A stretch of DNA of 64,000 bases from Segnochrobactrum spirostomi (GTDB taxonomy: Bacteria; Pseudomonadota; Alphaproteobacteria; Rhizobiales; Segnochrobactraceae), in assembly GCF_009600605.1 (NCBI RefSeq), contig NZ_VWNA01000001.1, positions 3,830,501 through 3,894,500 of the forward strand. The letters run 5' to 3'. The notes under the pieces were generated by a model that saw nothing but the letters and a program-made list of their open reading frames with translations, was not told where the DNA came from and searched no databases. Shown here one piece after another: positions 39,289 through 46,622 of this stretch. Positions within the stretch are counted from its first letter, which is position 1; each line of letters begins with the position of its first letter. Position numbers and translations under genes: made by a program.

Positions 39289-39860
39289 CCATGCTCCCGG
39301 ATATGCAGGCCGATCGCAGCCTTCAGTGCCGCGATGCTCTCCGCGCCGCCGCCCTGCTGCTTGATGACCGTGTCGACGGCTTCCTCTGCCGCCTTGATGG
39401 CGCGTTCCTGCGCCCGCTTTTCGATGACGATCGTCCGCGCCACATCGTCCTTCGCGGCCTTGCCCAAATGATCGAGCGCCTTCGCGAGCTGCATGGCTTC
39501 CTGCGGGCTCAGCGCCGGATCGGCATCACCACCTTCCTCCGCTTCCAGCGCCGCCATCTGGATGCGGGTGAGGATGGCGTGGAGCATCGTGATGTTGCCG
39601 CGCACCACGCGCCCGTCATCCTCGGCGCCCAACTCCTTCGCGAGCGACGCGGCAACGATGCGCTGTCGCTCGACCAGCTCGCGCGCCCGCTCGGCCTGTT
39701 GAACATGCCGGTGCAGCGCCGAGCGCGACGGCACCACGGCGAGCGTGTCGAGACCCCGCAGCGCCGCGATGATCTCGTCGTAGGTCCGCCCCTGATCGCG
39801 CAGCCGCATGATCCAGTCGCGAACCTCGGGCGGCAGCTTCTTCACCGTCGATCGCGACAT
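39285..39860 (-). CDS. DUF3486 protein (Mu gp27-like, small terminase candidate)
   Basis: This 191-residue helical protein starts MSRSTVKKLPPEVRDWIMRL and has a helix-turn-helix-like GRTYDEIIAALRGL, followed by VPSRSALHRHVQQAER, the DUF3486 pattern. In Mu-like phages this gene lies directly before the terminase large subunit and probably acts as the small subunit that selects phage DNA. The C-terminal half is a predicted coiled coil with many Ala/Lys/Glu residues. Confidence 0.87.
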   Translation of the reverse strand: MSRSTVKKLPPEVRDWIMRLRDQGRTYDEIIAALRGLDTLAVVPSRSALHRHVQQAERARELVERQRIVAASLAKELGAEDDGRVVRGNITMLHAILTRIQMAALEAEEGGDADPALSPQEAMQLAKALDHLGKAAKDDVARTIVIEKRAQERAIKAAEEAVDTVIKQQGGGAESIAALKAAIGLHIREHG

Positions 39861-39862
39861 CG

Positions 39863-40168
39863 TCAGTAGCCCGGGAGCTTGGACGCCACGAACGGGTGCG
39901 CCCGGCCGCCGGCGACGTCGAGGCCGAGGGCGGTCGCGCGCACCTCACGCTGCGGCCCGATGGCGCTCGGCAGCTCCTCGATCCGGACGAGACCGTGATC
40001 GGCGAGCCGCTCGATGTCGGCATAGACGAGGTCGCGATAGGCGGCCTGCCGGCTCTCGCCCACCATCACGGCGAGCACGTCCATGCCGAGCGCATGTTCG
40101 GGCGCCGCCGCGAGGTGTTCGAGGATGAGGCGCCGGCGGTCGCGCGCGAGCGTTTCGGTGAAAGTCAT
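39863..40168 (-). CDS. Small winged-helix protein (Mu gp26-like position)
   Basis: This 101-residue protein starts MTFTETLARDRRRLILEHLA. It reads as a winged helix: helix, ALGMDVLAVMVGESRQAAYRDLVYADIERL recognition region and a basic VRIEELPSA wing. It corresponds to the small protein next to DUF2730 in many Mu-like phages. A DNA-binding role in packaging is inferred. It overlaps the DUF2730 stop by 4 bases. Confidence 0.65.
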   Translation of the reverse strand: MTFTETLARDRRRLILEHLAAAPEHALGMDVLAVMVGESRQAAYRDLVYADIERLADHGLVRIEELPSAIGPQREVRATALGLDVAGGRAHPFVASKLPGY

Positions 40169-40572
40169 GAACGCCGTTCCTCGGTCAGTTTGTTTTGCAG
40201 GAGGAGATTGAGGGTGTGGTCGACCCGGGCGAGCAGCCGCTCGGTGCCGCGCACGGCCTCGGCCGTCACGCCGGTCGCGCGCTCGACGGAGGCGAGCCGC
40301 CGCCCCAGCTCGTCGAGGTCCGTCCTGTCGGGCAGCCCCTCGGACGCGATCTCCAGACGATTGATCCGCCCCTCGTGATCGGTGCGTCGCTGCTCGACCT
40401 GATGGGCGAGGTCGGCCATGCTCGCGCGGAGGCCTGCGGCGGTTTCGGCGTGCTCGGCCTTTGTCGGGAACTGAGAGCGGAGGTAGAGGAGCGCGCCGCC
40501 GACCATGAATGGCGAGATGGCTCCCACGATCCAAATCCAGTCCCGAAGCGCTGCGACGATATCGGACGACAT
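40165..40572 (-). CDS. DUF2730 family phage protein (Mu gp25-like)
   Basis: This 135-residue protein has one N-terminal membrane helix (about residues 12-32, WIWIVGAISPFMVGGALLYL) followed by a long coiled coil (about 40-130). This is the DUF2730 layout. Relatives sit between the lysis genes and terminase in Mu-like phages. Membrane anchoring plus a periplasmic or cytoplasmic coiled coil would fit an accessory lysis role, but the function is not known. Confidence 0.8.
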   Translation of the reverse strand: MSSDIVAALRDWIWIVGAISPFMVGGALLYLRSQFPTKAEHAETAAGLRASMADLAHQVEQRRTDHEGRINRLEIASEGLPDRTDLDELGRRLASVERATGVTAEAVRGTERLLARVDHTLNLLLQNKLTEERRS

Positions 40573-40791
40573 TCACCACCCCCGCCGAGCGCGCAGCTCG
40601 AGCGCCTCTTGACACTCCACGCACCGGTGCGCTCCTCGCTGGACCGCGCGCCGGGCCGGCTCGATCGGCGCCCCGCATCCGCGGCACACGCCGTCGCCGT
40701 CCTCGGCCGGCAGCGCCCGGCGGCGCACCGCCGCGATCGACAGCTCGCGCTCGGTCTCCGCGAGTGCGGCGGCGTGGTCGAACTCATCCAC
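40573..40791 (-). CDS. TraR/DksA-type C4 zinc-finger protein
   Basis: This 72-residue protein has a helical N-terminus (DEFDHAAALAETERELSIAA) and a C-terminal four-cysteine finger, VCRGCGAPI...HRCVEC, that matches the TraR/DksA family. Phage members of this type can bind RNA polymerase through its secondary channel and mimic ppGpp/DksA control. The GTG at 40791 overlaps the upstream gene by 8 bases. Its place in the lysis block is common in Mu-like phages. Confidence 0.82.
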   Translation of the reverse strand: MDEFDHAAALAETERELSIAAVRRRALPAEDGDGVCRGCGAPIEPARRAVQRGAHRCVECQEALELRARRGW

Positions 40792-41119
40792 GGTCGACAA
40801 TCTCCGCGATCGGGGTGAGCCTGTTGCCGACGACGACATAGGCCGCGGCCGGATTGCTCCCGACGATGATCTCGATCGCGGCCGTGGCCGGGTTGCGCCG
40901 CGCGATGAGCGGCACGGCCACCACATCGCCGAGCGCGTCATCCATCAACGCCGCACTGAGCAGGTTCGAGAGGGCCGTGTCGGCGGCCTCGGGTTGCCGC
41001 TGCAAGGACGGCGGCATGCGATGCCTGAGCGTATTCTCGGCGCTCGGCTGGACCAGCCAGACCAGAGCCCACGCGGCACCACAGAGCAAGGCGACGATGG
41101 CACAGACCTCGACCGTCAT
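40784..41119 (-). CDS. Small N-terminally membrane-anchored lysis-cassette protein
   Basis: This 111-residue protein starts MTVEVCAIVALLCGAAWALV, a single membrane helix, with a soluble C-terminal part. It follows holin and endolysin with a 4-base overlap, the usual place of an inner-membrane spanin (Rz). It lacks the long coiled coil typical of Rz, and no Rz1-type lipoprotein reading frame stands out, so the spanin idea is only positional. I do not recognise a family. Confidence 0.55.
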   Translation of the reverse strand: MTVEVCAIVALLCGAAWALVWLVQPSAENTLRHRMPPSLQRQPEAADTALSNLLSAALMDDALGDVVAVPLIARRNPATAAIEIIVGSNPAAAYVVVGNRLTPIAEIVDRG

Positions 41120-41631
41120 TTCGCGGCCCCGAGACGCGGGCCCAGCACCGCTTTGAGCGTGTGGCCGCCGCCATAAATGGTGAGCCAGATCGCGGCGATC
41201 CCCATGACCTGATCGTAAGGGGCCGACACGTCGAAATGCGCGATGGCGCGCGCCCAGGGCGCGACGAGGAACGTCTGCGCGATGATCGCCGTGACGAGCC
41301 ACGACAGCGCCGGCCGCCACGCCCACGCGAACCATCCCTCGCTGACCTCTTTGTCGGCGAGCGTCTGCATCAGCCGCGCGCCCTGCTCGGCGAGCGCGGC
41401 CCACTCGTCGGCCCGCGCGGTCTCGACCGCCTGCACCCGCTGCGCAGCGTCGTCACCGCCGGTCGCGAGCGCGGTCCCGATCGCCTCCGGCGTCGCCGGC
41501 ACGCCGAGCGCGGTGCCGAGCGCCTGACCGACCAGCCCGCCGACGGAGGCGCCGAGCGGCCCGCCGATGATCGTCCCAAGCACCGTCGCGCCCGCCTGCG
41601 CCAGAGGCGACGCCAGATCCTGCCACCGCAT
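41116..41631 (-). CDS. 3TM-type holin
   Basis: This 171-residue protein has a glycine-rich hydrophobic N-terminus (ATVLGTIIGGPLGASVGGLVGQALG) and two more helices in the C-terminal third (RPALSWLVTAIIAQTFLVAPW and QVMGIAAIWLTIYGGGHTLK). This is the GTA_holin_3TM pattern. Holins release or trigger the endolysin by permeabilising the inner membrane. It starts 18 bases after the endolysin stop. The FAWAWRPALSW motif before helix 2 is typical of the family. Confidence 0.83.
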   Translation of the reverse strand: MRWQDLASPLAQAGATVLGTIIGGPLGASVGGLVGQALGTALGVPATPEAIGTALATGGDDAAQRVQAVETARADEWAALAEQGARLMQTLADKEVSEGWFAWAWRPALSWLVTAIIAQTFLVAPWARAIAHFDVSAPYDQVMGIAAIWLTIYGGGHTLKAVLGPRLGAAK

Positions 41632-41648
41632 AATGGTTCCCCCGTTCG

Positions 41649-42509
41649 TCAGAGCGCGCCGCGCGCCTGGAGATCGGCGAGCGCCGCCGAGGCGCCGGCC
41701 GCGACGTCGCGATGCACGCCGGCCCGCCAGCGCACGACGATCGCGATGGTGATGAGAATGGCGGCGACGATGCCGAGTGCGGCGACCGCCGACCAATCGA
41801 TCGTCGTCGCCTGCGCAGCGTCGGCCGCGGAGACCGCCGCCGCGGCCTTGCCCGCCGCGCCGGCGCCGGAGACGCCGCCGCCGGCACCGGAGGCGGCGGA
41901 TTGCTTGTCGCGCGTGGCCGCGGTCCGGAGGTCGCGCGCGACCGAGAGGCTGATCACGTCCGCGCCTGCACCCGCCATCGCCTGCCCACGCGCCCGGACA
42001 TCGCCGACGCGCTTCGCCCATCCCGCCCCGAACGTGCCCCAGGTCTTCAAACTGCGGAGAAATGCAAGCCGACGGTCGCAGATCGCGCCGACGATGGCGA
42101 TCGTCGCGGCCTTGGTCGCGGTCGACTTCTCGACCGCCTCCAGCGTGAGCGGACCGAAGTCGCCGTCGGCCTTCGCGCCGGCGCTCGATTGCAGCGCCTT
42201 CACTGCCCGGCTCAAACCCGAATTGACGGCGTAATCGAACGTGGCGAGATCGACGCCGGCGGGCAGCGCGTCGCCCTGGACGGGCCGCCAATAGTCTGCC
42301 GCGTAGATCCGCGCAGCGTCCGCTGGCGTGAGCGCCGTGATGTTGAGGGTCGGATAGGCGGCGGCCGAGATGCCGAATTTCGTGCCCCGCAGCAGCCCGC
42401 GGCCGACCTTGCCGCCGGTCCAATTGCCGGGGTCTGCGCGTTCGCTGCTATAGCCCCCCTCGTGGCCGAGCGTGATGGCGAGGCAGGCGCTGAAATTCGC
42501 GGCGGTCAT
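41649..42509 (-). CDS. GH108-type endolysin with C-terminal membrane helix
   Basis: This 286-residue protein has a GH108 N-acetylmuramidase domain at residues 1-100, with the catalytic glutamate in LGHEGGYSSERADPGNWTGG and a PVQGDALPAGVDLATFDYAVN block. A peptidoglycan-binding-3-like region follows (about 100-175, GDFGPLTLEAVE). Unusually, an Ala/Gly-rich linker leads to a membrane helix at about residues 236-258 and a short basic tail. No N-terminal signal is seen, so the C-terminal helix may control release. It is the first gene of the late region after Mor. Confidence 0.88.
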   Translation of the reverse strand: MTAANFSACLAITLGHEGGYSSERADPGNWTGGKVGRGLLRGTKFGISAAAYPTLNITALTPADAARIYAADYWRPVQGDALPAGVDLATFDYAVNSGLSRAVKALQSSAGAKADGDFGPLTLEAVEKSTATKAATIAIVGAICDRRLAFLRSLKTWGTFGAGWAKRVGDVRARGQAMAGAGADVISLSVARDLRTAATRDKQSAASGAGGGVSGAGAAGKAAAAVSAADAAQATTIDWSAVAALGIVAAILITIAIVVRWRAGVHRDVAAGASAALADLQARGAL

Positions 42510-42514
42510 GGTGC

Positions 42515-42539
42515 GGTCCGAACAGTGTTTGTTCGGACC
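42515..42539 (-). promoter_or_regulatory. Perfect 10-bp hairpin before the endolysin start
   Basis: ggtccgaaca and tgttcggacc pair perfectly around a 5-base loop, ending 6 bases before the endolysin ATG. In mRNA this would bury the ribosome site, so it may delay endolysin translation; as DNA it could be an operator. Confidence 0.6.
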
Positions 42540-42566
42540 ACGATGCCCGCGCGCGCATGGTTCGGG

Positions 42567-42586
42567 TCACACCCGCAGCCGCGGGT
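42567..42586 (-). promoter_or_regulatory. Dyad element copy 3 (between mor and endolysin)
   Basis: TCACACCCGCAGCCGCGGGT matches copies at 21441 and 33636. It lies 9 bases after the Mor stop and upstream of the first late gene, where Mu places its activator-controlled promoters. It is therefore a candidate Mor site or an RNA processing hairpin. Confidence 0.6.
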
Positions 42587-42595
42587 ATCAGTGGG

Positions 42596-43009
42596 TCAGC
42601 GTGTGAAAAGGTCGCCTTGGCGGGCGGTCAACTCGGCGGCATGGAGCACACGCCACACGGTGTCCTGAGAGCAGCGCACCGCGCGCGCAATCTCTGCATA
42701 GCTCATGCCGCGCCCATGGTAGATCGCGATCAGCCACGGCCGGCCGACCGGTACGTCAAGGTAATCGCCCCCGAGATCGCGCACAAGCTGGCGCGCGAGC
42801 GCCTCGCCGAGGGCGGCGACGAGGGGATGCTCGTCGGGCGGGTCGGGCAGGCGGTGCGGCACATAGACCGACGTGCCGCCCCGCGCCTCGATCAGCGCGA
42901 GCGCCGCATCTTCGCCCACGCGCCTCAGCAGCGGCCACAGCGCCGGCGGCGCCGGCGGCAGCGACACCGCCTCCGGCGGCGGTCCGAGTGGGCGGCGCGC
43001 GCGCTTCAT
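42596..43009 (-). CDS. mor: Mor family middle/late transcription activator
   Basis: This 137-residue protein has the Mor/C architecture: an N-terminal dimerisation part and a C-terminal helix-turn-helix with RPWLIAIYHGRGMSYAEIARAV followed by CSQDTVWRVL. Mor binds dyad sites upstream of middle promoters and helps RNA polymerase through its contacts with the alpha and sigma subunits. Only one Mor/C protein is encoded, so it probably turns on all late genes. The nearest candidate site is the dyad at 42567-42586 directly downstream. Confidence 0.87.
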   Translation of the reverse strand: MKRARRPLGPPPEAVSLPPAPPALWPLLRRVGEDAALALIEARGGTSVYVPHRLPDPPDEHPLVAALGEALARQLVRDLGGDYLDVPVGRPWLIAIYHGRGMSYAEIARAVRCSQDTVWRVLHAAELTARQGDLFTR

Positions 43010-43602
43010 GGCGCCTGCCTTTTGCGGATCGTCCGCCCGCGCTCGGCGATCAGCACGTCGAGTTCGCTGTCGCGGTAGGCGTCGAGGCTTTCGGCCGGCA
43101 GCCCGAGCAGCCGCGCCTGCGCCTCGACGATCGAGAGCTTCCGCGCGCGCGCGCTCGGGTTATGGCAGTCCGGCCACGCGACGCCGCCGGCGCGCTCCAA
43201 CCATGCTTTGAGCGCCTCGATCACGCGCTTGCCGTCCGCCGGACGACGAACCCAATCGAGATGGTCGATGCCGGTCTGTCTCTTCGCGAACGTGACGAGC
43301 GCACGGTCGGTGCGGTCGCGCACGAGGCCGAGATTGTATCCGCTGAGCCAGAGAGCCCGGCACACCGGCGCATAGGGACCGGAGAGCCGAAGCGCCCCGT
43401 CCGGCCGCGCATCCACTTTGGTGGCCGGCGCACCGAGGCGATTGAGTTCGTCGATGAATTTCGACGCCTGGAAGGCGGTGAGGTCCCGCGACGTCTCGCA
43501 TCCCGTCAGGCCGCGCATGACGGTCCGTCGGTCGTCGTCCGTCATGCCGATCCGCTTCGCGATCGTGTGGATCGCCGCAATCTGACCCGCGCTCGCCTTC
43601 AT
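43006..43602 (-). CDS. GemA / gp16-like regulatory protein
   Basis: This 198-residue protein matches the DUF1018/GemA family (Mu gp16). It starts MKASAGQIAAIHTIAKRIGM and has a TVMRGLTGCETSRDLTAFQ helix-loop. Mu GemA affects host gene expression and DNA supercoiling early in infection. The C-terminal half (about 110-198) is a helical region with HLDWVRRPADGKRVIEALK. It overlaps both neighbours by 4 bases. Confidence 0.88.
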   Translation of the reverse strand: MKASAGQIAAIHTIAKRIGMTDDDRRTVMRGLTGCETSRDLTAFQASKFIDELNRLGAPATKVDARPDGALRLSGPYAPVCRALWLSGYNLGLVRDRTDRALVTFAKRQTGIDHLDWVRRPADGKRVIEALKAWLERAGGVAWPDCHNPSARARKLSIVEAQARLLGLPAESLDAYRDSELDVLIAERGRTIRKRQAP

Positions 43603-43919
43603 GCCAGCCTCCGCGGCGCGCTATCCGCGACCTCGTTGCAGGCCGTCACCACGTCCGCCCAATCGAGCGCGCCGGTCGCCCGCAGCTCGGCGAGGAGCGC
43701 GCGGAGCGCTGCCCTCGCGCCGGCCGGCGTCACGTCGAGCCCCGCCGCCGCGGCTTCGGCGACCATCAGCCTCACGCCGACCGCACGGACCGCCGCACAA
43801 GCCTCCAGCACGCGGCGGCGCGAACGCTTGCCCGCACCGCGGGAGAGATGCACCGTCGCCAGATCGAGCTGGCGCAGGGCCGTATCGAGTTCGAGCATCG
43901 CTGCCGCCGCCGGTCGCAT
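43599..43919 (-). CDS. Early phage protein of unknown function (106 aa)
   Basis: This 106-residue Ala/Leu/Arg-rich, all-helical protein starts MRPAAAAMLELDTALRQLDL. It lies between GemA and the nuclease in the semi-essential early region, and it overlaps GemA by 4 bases. No cysteine pattern, signal or known domain is visible. The ATG at 43895 (MLELDT) is a possible shorter start. Confidence 0.55.
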   Translation of the reverse strand: MRPAAAAMLELDTALRQLDLATVHLSRGAGKRSRRRVLEACAAVRAVGVRLMVAEAAAAGLDVTPAGARAALRALLAELRATGALDWADVVTACNEVADSAPRRLA

Positions 43920-43921
43920 GG

Positions 43922-44326
43922 TCAGAGCCCTCCGCTGGCGAGGAGCGCGCACCAATCGCGCGTCCGGCCGATCCACGGCAGCGCGACGCGCTCGGCTGTC
44001 ATTTCGGCGGCGACCGACCGGCGCTCAGGCGCGTCGGACAGCCACACGATCGCGAGCGTGCGGCCGTACCGATCGGTGCCGACCGGATCGATCGCCCAGG
44101 TGCGTGAGGCGAGGATCTGTGCGAGCGCATCCTGCGCCCGGATGCCGGCCTCGCGCTCGGCCGGGCAGTGCGACCGATGCGTCTCCGGAGCATCGAGATC
44201 GGCGATCCGGATGCGTTCCTGATCGACGACGATGGTGTCGCCGTCGATCACGTGCCAGTCCGCGGCTAGAGCGGGCGTGGAGATGATGGCGAAGGCCGTC
44301 ACGGCGAGCCTGAGCGCGGCATTCAT
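43922..44326 (-). CDS. SNase-like thermonuclease family protein with signal peptide
   Basis: This 134-residue protein has a signal peptide (MNAALRLAVTAFAIISTPAL, cleavage near AAD) and an SNase fold: HVIDGDTIVVDQERIRIADL near residue 25, DAPET, and DRYGRTLAIVWL near residue 85. The Asp and Arg residues of the calcium-dependent active site look present. It is shorter than typical SNases and may lack part of the last helix. Export and an early-operon position are an unusual pair. Confidence 0.8.
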   Translation of the reverse strand: MNAALRLAVTAFAIISTPALAADWHVIDGDTIVVDQERIRIADLDAPETHRSHCPAEREAGIRAQDALAQILASRTWAIDPVGTDRYGRTLAIVWLSDAPERRSVAAEMTAERVALPWIGRTRDWCALLASGGL

Positions 44327-45048
44327 GTCAGAGCCCTCGGCGCTTGCGTCGAAGTCTCGACAGGGGCGTCGATAGGCACGGCAGACGCCGCTTTCGCGCC
44401 AGCTACTGCCGCATCGCCGCAGAAGGCGCCGGAGGGTCGGCCAAGCTTCGGAAGGGCCTGAAACCGAGCACCCTTCTCCTCGACTTTCGCGCGCAGCCGG
44501 GCGCTGTTCTGCCGCAGCAACTCATTCAGATCGTCAGGGATGGGAAGGGAATGGCGCCGCCACAGACCATGCCAAAGCCGATCGCGCATCGACGCCACGA
44601 AACCCTCAAGGTAGGCGCGCGAGGCGTGACTGCGCGTCTTCGCTGTGCGGCGCCGCTTGTAGACGTGCCCTTTCCGGAACAATGCGAGGCCTGCGTCGGC
44701 TGCGCGGCGCATCACGTCGTGGACGTACTCCGCAATGAGAACATCCCGGTCGAGGCCGAAATACACGCAGTGCCAGCCATCATGCCGGTGTTCGAGGTAG
44801 CAGATGCAGTTTGCGAAGTCGGCGACCCTCGTCCAAAGCGCATCGAGCGGCGTCCGCTTGCTGCCGAGGCGCACGCGATATTCCTCATAGGCCGGGGCCG
44901 ACAGGTCCTCTTCCGTCAGCCCATGCTCGGACATGAGCGCTGCCGCCTTCTCCGCGGCAGCCATCGCCTCGGCCTCGGTGCAACCGCGGTCGGTGGTCAT
45001 TGCGCGCAGAGCCGCAAGGCGGGTGCGCAGCTTGGCGAGGTTGTTCAT
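44323..45048 (-). CDS. DUF2786 domain phage protein
   Basis: This 241-residue protein begins MNNLAKLRTRLAALRAMTTD and matches DUF2786 in the first 45 residues (TEAEAMAAAEKAAALMSEHGL). The middle (about 70-190) has VYFGLDRDVLIAEYVHDVMRRA and a SHASRAYLEGF block, a layout seen in phage proteins of the Mu early region. The C-terminus is Ala-rich and loose. The function is unknown. It overlaps neighbours by 4 bases on both sides. Confidence 0.8.
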   Translation of the reverse strand: MNNLAKLRTRLAALRAMTTDRGCTEAEAMAAAEKAAALMSEHGLTEEDLSAPAYEEYRVRLGSKRTPLDALWTRVADFANCICYLEHRHDGWHCVYFGLDRDVLIAEYVHDVMRRAADAGLALFRKGHVYKRRRTAKTRSHASRAYLEGFVASMRDRLWHGLWRRHSLPIPDDLNELLRQNSARLRAKVEEKGARFQALPKLGRPSGAFCGDAAVAGAKAASAVPIDAPVETSTQAPRALT

Positions 45049-45335
45049 TCGGCATCCTCCCGTTCGCGTCGCAGATAGTCCTCGACCTCGGTGTCGGTCA
45101 TGAACCGCCAGTCGCCTTCCAGGCGGATCAGCGCCTTCCTGTCGGCGGTCAGCACCGCGAGCAGTTGTGCCGGGCTGCGCTCGGCGAGCATCGGGAATCC
45201 CGGCAGGTTCGCGACCTCGATCGCGATTTCCTCGCCGGCCGCGCCGACGAGGAAGACGCGCACGGCGATGCGGACGCCGGCGCCGCACGACATGGCGGCG
45301 ATCACGCCCGGGGCGTCGAAGAGAGACTTGCTCAT
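45045..45335 (-). CDS. Early phage protein of unknown function (96 aa)
   Basis: This 96-residue protein starts MSKSLFDAPGVIAAMSCGAG and has a beta-rich first half (RIAVRVFLVGAAGEEIAIEV) and a helical acidic C-terminus (MTDTEVEDYLRREREDAE). It is coupled to Gam by an ATGA overlap. I do not recognise it; its place beside Gam suggests an early replication or host-takeover accessory. Confidence 0.55.
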   Translation of the reverse strand: MSKSLFDAPGVIAAMSCGAGVRIAVRVFLVGAAGEEIAIEVANLPGFPMLAERSPAQLLAVLTADRKALIRLEGDWRFMTDTEVEDYLRREREDAE

Positions 45336-45871
45336 GCCGCACCTCCCACAGCGGAAAGCTCCACCTCGAACGGCTCGACGATAAAGTCCTCGCCCTTGCT
45401 GCCGATCGAAATGCCGGCAATCGTCCGCGCCACGTCGGGCTCGGCGAGCAGCGCCTCTTTGTTGATTTCGACTTTGGTGCGCAGAAACCGGCGAAAGCCG
45501 CGCGCGCGCAGCAGCTCGATCACCTGATCGACGGCGCGCACGCTGACCTTGGGCGGCCGCAGCCGCCATGAAATCACGCCCGTCCCGATGTCGGCGGACT
45601 TCGTCTTGCCGCCGGCCGTCAGCTCGGATCGGTTCGCCTCGGCCCAAATCTTGAGCCCCTCGGTCAGGGCCGTCACCTCGTCGCGCAGCGGGCTCGCCGC
45701 GGTCTCTGCGGCCTCTTTGCGCCGCGTCAGCTCGTCGTTGAGGTCCGCCTCGATCCGCGCGACCGCGCGCCCGAGTTCGCCGATGCGGGCGACGGCCGTC
45801 GCCGCCTCCTCGCGCGTCTGCGGCACGGGGCGATTGGCCCCGGCCGTCCGTGTGCGGGTCGCCTTAGCCAT
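45332..45871 (-). CDS. gam: Gam-like host-nuclease inhibitor / DNA end-binding protein
   Basis: This 179-residue protein matches the Mu Gam family. The N-terminal half is a long helical hairpin (IGELGRAVARIEADLNDEL), and the C-terminal half has KSADIGTGVISWRLRPPKVSV near residue 92 and FLRTKVEINKEALLAEPDVA near residue 128. Gam is a Ku-like protein that binds phage DNA ends and protects them from exonucleases. It overlaps both neighbours. Confidence 0.93.
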   Translation of the reverse strand: MAKATRTRTAGANRPVPQTREEAATAVARIGELGRAVARIEADLNDELTRRKEAAETAASPLRDEVTALTEGLKIWAEANRSELTAGGKTKSADIGTGVISWRLRPPKVSVRAVDQVIELLRARGFRRFLRTKVEINKEALLAEPDVARTIAGISIGSKGEDFIVEPFEVELSAVGGAA

Positions 45872-46337
45872 GGATGATTTCCTCCTCCGTCATTGCGTCC
45901 GCCGTGTGCAGAACCGCTGCCGCGAGCGCGCGGACCTCGTCTGTCGAGATCATCGACGCCGCGCCCGGCGTCGCGAGCAGCCGTCGCGCCATTGCGACGA
46001 CGTCGAAGTCGGTGGGGATGGGCTTTCCAAGCAGCGCGCGGCCGACAGCCACCGCCTCGACGGCGGTGGCGAGCGCCTCGACTTCCGCGCGGAGCGTCTC
46101 GTTGTCGTCGATCGTGCGCCTCACGACGTCGATCGCATGCGAGACCGTGCCATGCTCGCGCGCACCGATGTGCCGTCCGATCACCTGGAGACTGCACGGG
46201 GTGAGCTCACGAGAAAGCCACATGGCCACCTGCCGCGGCCAGATGACGGACGCGGTCCGCCGCTGCGAGACGATGTCGGCAGCCCGGACGCCATAGCCCT
46301 CGGCGACCGTTTCGACGATGAGCCGGATGCTGATCAT
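45864..46337 (-). CDS. DnaA domain IV-like (Bac_DnaA_C) DNA-binding protein
   Basis: This 157-residue protein has a DnaA-C domain at about residues 1-65: IVETVAEGYGVRAADIVSQR, IWPRQVAMWLSREL, and GRHIGAREHGTVSHAIDVVRR, which matches the DnaA signature (DHTTVxHA) that contacts DnaA boxes. It has no AAA+ ATPase domain. The C-terminal half is helical and Ala-rich. It could bind host oriC-like boxes or phage sites. It lies in the early block between MuB and Gam. Confidence 0.88.
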   Translation of the reverse strand: MISIRLIVETVAEGYGVRAADIVSQRRTASVIWPRQVAMWLSRELTPCSLQVIGRHIGAREHGTVSHAIDVVRRTIDDNETLRAEVEALATAVEAVAVGRALLGKPIPTDFDVVAMARRLLATPGAASMISTDEVRALAAAVLHTADAMTEEEIIHG

Positions 46338-46615
46338 GGCTGCATAACCCCCGGCTGCCACGGCAGGTAGGTGACGACGTTGTCGCGAAGGACGGCGACC
46401 TGATCGAGCGCGATGCGCCGGCGCACGTCCGGCCGCTCGCCTGCAGAGAGACTGGCCCGAGCGTGCCGCTCCAGCACCGACGCGGACGCCAGCATGATGC
46501 GCAGGCCTGCCGCGACGTCGCGGCAGGCGGCGCCGTCGAGCACCATGCCTCCAGCCACTTCGCCCTGCGCGAACGCGGCGAGGAGGTATTCGAGGTGATG
46601 TGAGAGCGTGATCAT
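46334..46615 (-). CDS. Early phage protein of unknown function (93 aa)
   Basis: This 93-residue protein starts MITLSHHLEYLLAAFAQGEV and is helical, with an internal AAGLRIMLASASVLERHAR stretch. It begins 7 bases after the MuB stop and overlaps the DnaA-like gene by 4 bases, so it belongs to the early operon. No domain is recognised. Confidence 0.55.
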   Translation of the reverse strand: MITLSHHLEYLLAAFAQGEVAGGMVLDGAACRDVAAGLRIMLASASVLERHARASLSAGERPDVRRRIALDQVAVLRDNVVTYLPWQPGVMQP

Positions 46616-46622
46616 GACCGCC

